Assembly (NCBI GenBank): GCA_002386405.1
Contig: DGIP01000006.1
Span: 1-12,559, forward strand
DNA: 12,559 bases
Reading direction: 5' to 3'
Source: Stenotrophomonas maltophilia
Lineage (GTDB): Bacteria > Pseudomonadota > Gammaproteobacteria > Xanthomonadales > Xanthomonadaceae
The translations under genes and the position numbers were made by a program. Under the pieces are notes generated by a model. The model was not told the DNA's origin. It searched no databases and was given only the letters and a program-made list of their open reading frames with translations. Below, one piece after another: positions 5,301-12,559 of the stretch (its first letter is position 1; each line of letters starts with the position of its first letter).

Positions 5301-7421
5301 TCAGTTGAAGCGCCAGCGGATGCCTGCATACACCCCGCGCCCATCGCCCGGGGTCGAGCGGGCCACGTCCTTGCCAGTGTCGTCATAGCCCGGCGTAACG
5401 GTGGCCGCGTAGTGGCGATCGGTCAGGTTGCGCAGTTCGGCCCAGGCCTGCCAGCGGCCGTTCGGGGCATCGAAGCCCACCCGCGTGCCGAAGATCAGAT
5501 GGCTGTCGGCGCGGAAGCTGTTGGCGTAGTCCACGAACATTGCAGAAGCGTATTCGGAGTTGACGGCGGCGTAGAACCCGGTCGGATGATCGAAGCGCAG
5601 TTCGCCCTGGTAGTAGTGGCGCGGCAGGCCCGGCAGGCGGTTGCTGCCGAAGCGGGCATCGTGGCGGTAACGGAAATCGCTGAAGGTGTACGCCTGGCGC
5701 AGCGAGAGACGACCATCGGCGCCCTGCCACAGGGTGCTGTCCAGCCCGGCCTCGATGCCGCGGTGCACGGTCGGGCTGGCATTGTTCTCGGCCACGAACA
5801 GGTTCGGTACCGGAACCACTTCCACGCTCAGCAGTTCATGCAGCACGCGTGCGTAGTAGCCGGTCAGCTCCCAGCGGCCGAGTGCGCTGTCGCCACGCGC
5901 GCCCAGTTCCAGCGTGGTGGCGGTCTGGTTGTCCAGCGCCACCGGTGCGCGCTGGCGTCCGCTGGACGCGCCGTTGCCGGGCGCGAAGTACAGGTTCGAG
6001 CCCCAGATCATCGACCACGGGTGCGCCGGTTCCACCGAGCGGCTCAGGTTACCGAACCACTGCGTGGCCGGCGTCTGCTGCCAGGTGAAGCCCAGCCGCG
6101 GCGCGTAATCCCATTCGCTGCCCGACAGCCGTTCCGGCGTGCTCGGCCAGGTGACCTGCACGTCGTGGCGGGTGTTGATCAGTGCAAGGCCGGTCTGCAG
6201 GCGCAGGGTGTCGCTCAGGGCCAGGTCGTTGCCTACATGCAGCGTGCTGTTGGTGCCGTGGTGGGAAAAGTCGCGGGTATGGGTGCCGGCGGGGTAGCCG
6301 TTGCTGGGGTAGCGCAGGGTTTCGCGCACGTCCGCATCCAGGTCGTGGGTGACGCGCAGGCCGAGCGTGGTCACGCTGTCGCGCCCGAACAGCCGGTGCT
6401 GCCGCCGGTAATCCAGCGTGGCATTGAGGTTGGTGTAATCCAGCTGTTGCCGGTACAGGCTCTCGTTGAGATCCATCGGGTAGTGGTGGTAGACCAGCCC
6501 CGCCTGCAGCGAGGAATCGTCGTCGATCTGCAGCGTGGTCATGTTGCCCAGCCAGGTGCTGCCCGGCTGCGGGCGCCGCGCATCGATGGCCAGGTTGGCC
6601 GGGTTCGCCGCGCGGGGGTCGTTGCGGATCTGCGCGCGGGTCAGGCGCCCGGGCGTTTCGTGGTTGGTCTCGCGGTAGCGCAGGAAGAAGCGCGTTTCCA
6701 GCTGCGGGGTGATCTGCCAGCCCACGTTCGCAATCGCGCCCTTGCCGTCACCGGCGGCGTGCCGCTGGTAGCCGTCGTATTCGGTATCGGTGTAGGCCAG
6801 GTAGTAGTCCACGTCACCTGCCACGCCGCCGTAGCCCACGCTGCGCTTCTGGTAGCCACGGCTGCCCGCTTCGTACTGCAGGTCCAGGCCGGCGGCGTCA
6901 CGGCCGCTGCGGCTGACGTAGTTGATCGCGCCGCCCAGCGCCAGCGCGCCGGTTTCAAACCCGTTGGCTCCGCGCAGCACCTCTGCGCGGCTCAGCCACA
7001 GCGGTTCCAGCAGTTCGTAGGGCGTGCCGCCCGGGCCGGTGAGGGGCAGGCCATCGAGCGAGACCGAGATGCCGGAGGCATGCGCGCCGGGGCCGCGGTT
7101 GATGCCCGAGCCCCGAATCGAGACCTTGGCGCCTTCGTTGCCGGGCGACTGCGCGCTGATGCCGGGCTGGTAGGCCAGCACATCGGCGGTGCCAGCCAGC
7201 CGGCCGTCGGCGCGGCCCAGATCGATCACATTGCCGGCGCCCGGCACGCGCTTGAGCGCGGCACGGGCCTGTTCGGTGGCGTCGGCGGCGGTGACGTTGA
7301 CCGATTCCAGCGTGGTCGGCTTGTCGGCCGGGGCAGCGGAGGCGGTGGTAACCAGTACGGCCGAAAGGGCCAGGGTGAGCGCGGACAGGGTGGGGCGGTG
7401 CAGCGACAGGAGAGGGGGCAT
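5301..7421 (-). CDS. TonB-dependent outer-membrane receptor
   Basis: A 706-residue outer-membrane transporter driven by TonB-ExbBD. It has a signal peptide (residues 1-29, cut near TASA/AP), a TonB-box-like LESVNVTA (38-45), a plug domain (about 50-170) with SIRGSG (101-106), DGLPL (123-127), EVLRGANG (147-154) and LGGAINYVS (162-170), then a 22-strand-type barrel (about 175-706). The C terminus is GIRWRFN; the usual final aromatic residue is followed by one Asn. The plug motifs are closest in style to FecA/ferric-siderophore receptors, so iron-chelate uptake is one option, but no Fur-box-like sequence was seen upstream. There is no N-terminal signalling extension before the TonB box, so it is not a sigma-regulator type. 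The ATG at 7421 lacks a clear ribosome site. It lies 121 bp after hutU on the same strand, so histidine-linked control or substrate is also possible. Confidence 0.92.
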   Translation of the reverse strand: MPPLLSLHRPTLSALTLALSAVLVTTASAAPADKPTTLESVNVTAADATEQARAALKRVPGAGNVIDLGRADGRLAGTADVLAYQPGISAQSPGNEGAKVSIRGSGINRGPGAHASGISVSLDGLPLTGPGGTPYELLEPLWLSRAEVLRGANGFETGALALGGAINYVSRSGRDAAGLDLQYEAGSRGYQKRSVGYGGVAGDVDYYLAYTDTEYDGYQRHAAGDGKGAIANVGWQITPQLETRFFLRYRETNHETPGRLTRAQIRNDPRAANPANLAIDARRPQPGSTWLGNMTTLQIDDDSSLQAGLVYHHYPMDLNESLYRQQLDYTNLNATLDYRRQHRLFGRDSVTTLGLRVTHDLDADVRETLRYPSNGYPAGTHTRDFSHHGTNSTLHVGNDLALSDTLRLQTGLALINTRHDVQVTWPSTPERLSGSEWDYAPRLGFTWQQTPATQWFGNLSRSVEPAHPWSMIWGSNLYFAPGNGASSGRQRAPVALDNQTATTLELGARGDSALGRWELTGYYARVLHELLSVEVVPVPNLFVAENNASPTVHRGIEAGLDSTLWQGADGRLSLRQAYTFSDFRYRHDARFGSNRLPGLPRHYYQGELRFDHPTGFYAAVNSEYASAMFVDYANSFRADSHLIFGTRVGFDAPNGRWQAWAELRNLTDRHYAATVTPGYDDTGKDVARSTPGDGRGVYAGIRWRFN

Positions 7422-7468
7422 GCGTCTGGAATCGGTACGGAATGAGGCGGCGGCGCGCAGGCGCGAGA

Positions 7469-7504
7469 CCTGTAAACCGCCGCGAGGCCGCGAAAGTTAA
7501 CAGG
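7469..7504. promoter_or_regulatory. Nested inverted repeat between hutU and the receptor gene
   Basis: CCTGTAAAC (7469-7477) and GTTAACAGG (7496-7504) pair at eight of nine positions. Between them, CGCG (7481-7484) and CGCG (7489-7492) can form an inner stem around AGGC. The structure lies 48-83 bp upstream of the receptor ATG, where an operator or promoter would be expected. A third copy of the same word, GGTTTACAG (7540-7548), overlaps the hutU stop. A regulator site, an attenuator-like hairpin or chance are all possible. No convincing -35/-10 pair was found in this gap. Confidence 0.35.
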
Positions 7505-7542
7505 TTGCGCCGCCGCCGTCACCCACCGAAGCCGTACGGGGT

Positions 7543-9203
<1,661 letters not shown>

Positions 9204-9207
<4 letters not shown>

Positions 9208-10052
9208 GCAGCACTCCGGGAGTTCGCGAATTCAAGGCAGGCGGTGAGCACCTGCTGCAGCGTGTGGCGCAGCGGCGCAGCGTGGTCGGGGTCGAGCGGG
9301 GTGGGCCAGCTGTGCACGTCCACGAGCTCGGGTTCGTGCATGTAGCCGCGGCAGGCCAGCTCCATCTGCAGGCTGTGCACGCCGCCGGCGATGTCGCTGT
9401 AATGGCGGGTGATCCAGCCACCCTTGAAGCGGCCGTTGCGCACGTGAGGCATGCCGCTGATCCGGCACAGGTTTTCCACCACGTCGCTGAGCGCGTTGTC
9501 GCAGGAGGTATCCGGTGTGCCGGACGGACCGGCGGTGCCCAGGTTGAACTGCGGCAGCTCCCCATCGAACAGGTGCGGGATGTGCGAGCGGATCGAATGC
9601 GCGTCGTACACCACCACGGTGCCGTGGCGCTGGCGCAGGCGGGCGATCTGCGCGCCCAGCGCCGCGTGGTAGGGCGCGAAATACGTATCGCGGCGCTGGG
9701 CGATCGCGTCGGCATCCGGTTCCCGGCCCGGGTGGTACAGCGGCTGGTTGTCGAACGTGGTCAGCGGGCACAGGCCGGTGGTGTTCTGGCCCGGGTACAG
9801 CGACACGCCGCTGGGGTCACGGTTGAGGTCGATCACCGACCGCGAGATCGCCGAGCGCACCGTGGTGGCGCCCATGCGCTGCGCGAAGTCATACAGCTCA
9901 TGCACCCACCAGTCGGCATCGCGGCGGGCCAGCCAAGGCGACACGAAATCGCCGGCCAGCGCATCGGGCAGCTCGGTGCCGGTGTGCGGGAAGCTGACGA
10001 TCAGCGGCGCATCGCCTTCGTGCACCTGCAGCCAGTCCGGGTGGGCGTTCAT
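9204..10052 (-). CDS. hutG: N-formylglutamate deformylase
   Basis: Last step of the five-step histidine pathway: hydrolysis of N-formyl-L-glutamate to glutamate and formate in the cytoplasm. The 282-residue sequence belongs to the N-formylglutamate amidohydrolase (FGase) family, with [13 protein letters not shown] (18-30), [13 protein letters not shown] (70-82), [11 protein letters not shown] (86-96), [18 protein letters not shown] (147-164) and [11 protein letters not shown] (228-238). His23 and His152 are likely metal or catalytic residues. This is unlike the arginase-like formiminoglutamase also called HutG in other bacteria, and fixes which branch of the pathway is used. Both ends overlap neighbours by 4 bp (hutH stop with its ATG, its stop with the hutU ATG). 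Confidence 0.95.
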
Positions 10053-11590
10053 GCCAGCGGCTCCACCTGCGGCAGGACGTCGGCCAGCCCTTCGGCCAGC
10101 GCGCCGCTGCGCACCAGCGCGGTGGCGGCCAGCATGTCCGGGTGGAAGTAGCGGTCGTCCTGCAGGGTCGGCACCTGCGCACGCAGGCGCTGGCGTACCG
10201 CTTCCAGCGCATCGCTGGAGCGCAGGCCGGCGTGGAAGTCACAGCCCTGCGCGGCGGCCAGCAGTTCGATGCCCACCACGTTGGCCGCGTTCTCGGCCAT
10301 CTGCAGCAGGCGGCGTGCGCCATGCGCGGCCATCGAGACGTGATCTTCCTGGTTGGCGGAGGTGGGAATCGAATCCACGCTGGCCGGGTAGGCGCGCTGC
10401 TTGTTTTCCGAGACAAGCGCGGCGGCGGTCACCTGCGGAATCATGAAACCGGAATTCAGTCCCGGCTTCGGGGTGAGGAACGCGGGCAGGCCCGACAGTG
10501 CCGGGTCGACCAGCATCGCGGTGCGCCGTTCGCTGATCGAACCGATTTCGCACACCGCCATCGCCAGCATGTCGGCGGCGAACGCCACCGGTTCAGCGTG
10601 GAAGTTGCCGCCGGACAGCGCCTCGTTGGTGTCGGTGAACACCAGCGGGTTGTCGGACACGCCATTGGCCTCGATCGCCAGTGTGGTGGCGGCCTGGCGC
10701 ATCACGTCAAAGGCGGCGCCCATCACCTGCGGCTGGCAGCGCAGGCAGTACGGGTCCTGCACGCGCACGTCGTTGTCGCGGTGCGATTCACGGATCGCCG
10801 AGCCCTGCATCAACGTGCGCAACGCCGCAGCGGTGGCGATCTGGCCACGCTGGCCGCGGATCTGGTGGATGCGCGGATCGAACGGGGTGTCCGAGCCCTT
10901 GGCCGCTTCCACCGACAGCGCGCCGGTGACCAGTGCGGCCTGGAATACGGTGGTGATCTCGAACAGCCCGGCCAGCGCATAGGCGGTGGAGTACTGGGTG
11001 CCGTTTAGCAGGGCCAGGCCCTCCTTGGCGCCCAGCACCAGCGGCGCCAGGTCGAAGCGGGCCAGCGCATCGGCGGCCGGCAGGCGCTCGCGGCCGACGA
11101 AGGCCTCGCCCACGCCGATCATCACGCTGGCAAGGTGCGACAGCGGCGCCAGGTCGCCCGAGGCGCCCACCGAGCCCTGGCACGGAATCACCGGCACCAG
11201 GTCGTGCTGCAGGAAGGCTTCCAGCAGGGCGAGGGTTTCCGGGCGGATGCCCGAGGCGCCCTGGGCCAGGCTGGTCAGCTTCAGCGCCATCATCAGGCGC
11301 ACGACGGATGCGGGCATCGGCTCACCGACACCGGCGGCGTGCGAGAGCACGATATTGCGCTGCAGGGTTTCCAGGTCGTCGCGCTCGATGCGCACGCTGG
11401 CCAGCTTGCCGAAGCCGGTGTTGATGCCGTACACCGGCTCGCCCTTGGCCACGATATCGGCCACGGTCTGCGCGCTGCGGCGCACCGCCTCGGCCGACGC
11501 CGGGTCCAGGCGCACGCGGGCACCGTCGAAGATTGCGCGCCATTGCGCCAGCGTCACCGCGCCGGGCTGCAGGGTCAGGGTCGTACTCAT
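10049..11590 (-). CDS. hutH: Histidine ammonia-lyase (histidase)
   Basis: First enzyme of histidine breakdown: removes ammonia from L-histidine to give trans-urocanate. The 513-residue product is the usual length. The Ala143-Ser144-Gly145 triad in [12 protein letters not shown] cyclises on its own to the electrophilic MIO cofactor. [10 protein letters not shown] (54-63, Tyr54 being the expected catalytic base) and the C-terminal region with [10 protein letters not shown] are also typical of the aromatic ammonia-lyase family. The ATG at 11590 is chosen because GGAG lies 5 bp upstream; the frame continues upstream to 11701 but overlaps the end of hutI and has no family match. hutI ends 23 bp before it, and the hutH stop overlaps the hutG ATG by 4 bp. 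Confidence 0.98.
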   Translation of the reverse strand: MSTTLTLQPGAVTLAQWRAIFDGARVRLDPASAEAVRRSAQTVADIVAKGEPVYGINTGFGKLASVRIERDDLETLQRNIVLSHAAGVGEPMPASVVRLMMALKLTSLAQGASGIRPETLALLEAFLQHDLVPVIPCQGSVGASGDLAPLSHLASVMIGVGEAFVGRERLPAADALARFDLAPLVLGAKEGLALLNGTQYSTAYALAGLFEITTVFQAALVTGALSVEAAKGSDTPFDPRIHQIRGQRGQIATAAALRTLMQGSAIRESHRDNDVRVQDPYCLRCQPQVMGAAFDVMRQAATTLAIEANGVSDNPLVFTDTNEALSGGNFHAEPVAFAADMLAMAVCEIGSISERRTAMLVDPALSGLPAFLTPKPGLNSGFMIPQVTAAALVSENKQRAYPASVDSIPTSANQEDHVSMAAHGARRLLQMAENAANVVGIELLAAAQGCDFHAGLRSSDALEAVRQRLRAQVPTLQDDRYFHPDMLAATALVRSGALAEGLADVLPQVEPLA

Positions 11591-11613
11591 GGAATCTCCA
11601 GGCATCTCAATGT

Positions 11614-12559
11614 TCAGACGGATACGCCGCGCATCACGCGCGCGTGCAGGGGGTTGAAGCCGATGCGGTACACAAGGTCGGCAGGCGCCTCGATGTCCCA
11701 CACGGCCAGGTTGCAGTCCAGCCCGACCGCCAGGCGGCCGATCCGCGCCTGCCGGCCCAGCGCACGCGCCGCTTCACGGGTGAAGCCGGCAATGCACTCG
11801 TCCACGGTCATGCGGAACAGCGTGGCGGCCATGTTCATGGCCAGCAGCGGGCTGGTCAGCGGCGAGGTGCCGGGGTTGCTGTCGGTCGCCAGTGCCAGCG
11901 GTACGCCGGCCGCGCGCAGCGCATCGATCGGGGGCAGGGTGGTGTCGCGGGTGAAATAGAACGCGCCCGGCAGCAGCACCGCTACGGTGCCGGCCGCGCG
12001 CATCGCGGCGATGCCATCGGCATCGAGGTGTTCGATATGGTCGGCCGACAGTGCGCCATGCCGCGCCGCCAAGGCGGCGCCGTGCTGGTTGCTGAGCTGT
12101 TCGGCGTGGATCTTCACCGCCAGGCCGTGCGCCTGCGCCGCCACGAACACCTGCTCGGCCTGCGCGGTGCTGAAGGCGATGTTCTCGCAGAACACATCGA
12201 CCGCTTCGGCCAGGTCCTGCGCGGCCACCGCCGGAATCATCACGTTGCACACCTCATCGATGTACTCCTGCGCCTGCCGCCCCGGCGGCACCGCGTGTGC
12301 ACCGAGGAAGGTGGGCACCACCTCGACCGCGCGCTGCCGCGACATCTCGCGGGCCACGCGCAGCTGCTTGGTTTCATCGTCAAGTGAGAGTCCGTAGCCG
12401 GATTTGATTTCCACCGTGGTGAGGCCTTCGGCCAGCATCGCGTCCAGCCGCGGCAGGCTGGCCGCCAGCAGCTCCGCTTCGCTGGCGGCACGGGTGGCGC
12501 GCACGGTGGAGACGATGCCGCCGCCGGCACGGGCGATGTCGGCATAGCTCACGCCCTGC
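11614..12559 (-). CDS. hutI: Imidazolonepropionase, C-terminal three quarters (5' end outside window)
   Basis: Third enzyme of the pathway: a metal-dependent amidohydrolase opening 4-imidazolone-5-propionate to N-formimino-L-glutamate. About 315 residues are visible; the usual length is near 400, so roughly 90 N-terminal residues, including the first HxH metal motif, lie beyond base 12559. The reading frame continues off the edge as [15 protein letters not shown], a typical internal HutI stretch, so the GTG near 12552 is not the start. Other landmarks are [20 protein letters not shown] (metal-ligand His), DHIEHL and [11 protein letters not shown] (conserved Asp). The order of genes implies that it is transcribed before hutH, which begins 23 bp after its stop. 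The hut promoter and any hutC or hutF gene would lie to the right of the window. Confidence 0.96.
   Translation of the reverse strand, partial: QGVSYADIARAGGGIVSTVRATRAASEAELLAASLPRLDAMLAEGLTTVEIKSGYGLSLDDETKQLRVAREMSRQRAVEVVPTFLGAHAVPPGRQAQEYIDEVCNVMIPAVAAQDLAEAVDVFCENIAFSTAQAEQVFVAAQAHGLAVKIHAEQLSNQHGAALAARHGALSADHIEHLDADGIAAMRAAGTVAVLLPGAFYFTRDTTLPPIDALRAAGVPLALATDSNPGTSPLTSPLLAMNMAATLFRMTVDECIAGFTREAARALGRQARIGRLAVGLDCNLAVWDIEAPADLVYRIGFNPLHARVMRGVSV

Noticed and set aside
5010..7445. An 811-codon open frame on the + strand across the TonB receptor and part of the EF-hand gene
   Set aside because: It mirrors two genes with signal peptides and family motifs on the other strand; its product is a low-complexity Ala/Val/Gly/Gln/Arg sequence without recognisable domains.
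7469..7504. Reading the CTGT...ACAG repeat as a LexA or TyrR box
   Set aside because: The 18-bp spacing between the 9-bp arms does not fit CTG-N10-CAG (LexA) or TGTAAA-N6-TTTACA (TyrR).
7422..7542. Fur box or standard promoter for the receptor
   Set aside because: No GATAATGAT-like sequence and no convincing -35/-10 pair at 16-18 bp spacing were found on the - strand.

Overview
The window looks like chromosomal DNA from a xanthomonad gammaproteobacterium (Stenotrophomonas/Xanthomonas group). This rests on the very high GC content, strong third-position G/C codon use that leaves long empty antisense frames, the mix of genes (GH92 mannosidase, a large TonB-dependent receptor, a PlpD-like patatin), and one small palindrome that starts with GTAG, like the GTAG-type REP elements known from Stenotrophomonas. 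The genus is inferred. No RNA genes, insertion sequences, CRISPR arrays or phage genes were seen.

Left part, + strand (1-4040). The 3' end of a patatin-like outer-membrane phospholipase is followed by a 126-bp gap. That gap holds a good promoter-like sequence whose -10 box lies in the centre of a perfect 9+9 bp palindrome, which suggests a repressor-controlled promoter. Downstream are three tightly packed genes: an exported GH92 alpha-mannosidase, an exported SGNH/GDSL hydrolase and a 119-residue membrane protein. They look like one inducible glycan-degradation operon.

Middle, - strand (4066-7421). A MarC-family membrane protein, a small exported EF-hand protein and a TonB-dependent receptor all face left and converge on the mannosidase operon. 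Two hairpins lie behind the receptor gene: a stem with a GAAA loop, then the GTAG-headed REP-like palindrome.

Right part, - strand (7543-12559). This is a histidine-utilisation (hut) operon, transcribed hutI (cut by the window end), hutH, hutG, hutU. hutH/hutG and hutG/hutU each overlap by 4 bp (ATGA), so translation is probably coupled. The enzymes convert histidine to urocanate (HutH), imidazolone propionate (HutU) and formiminoglutamate (HutI), and release glutamate and formate from N-formylglutamate (HutG). The deformylase type of HutG implies the five-step route, so a HutF deiminase should exist outside the window. The receptor follows hutU on the same strand after 121 bp containing an unusual set of inverted repeats; it may belong to the same regulon or have its own promoter.

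Most of the window is conventional metabolism. The points worth a second look are the promoter-centred palindrome upstream of the mannosidase, the receptor attached to the hut operon with its repeat-rich leader, and the uncharacterised small membrane and EF-hand proteins. I found no convincing new defence or mobile system.
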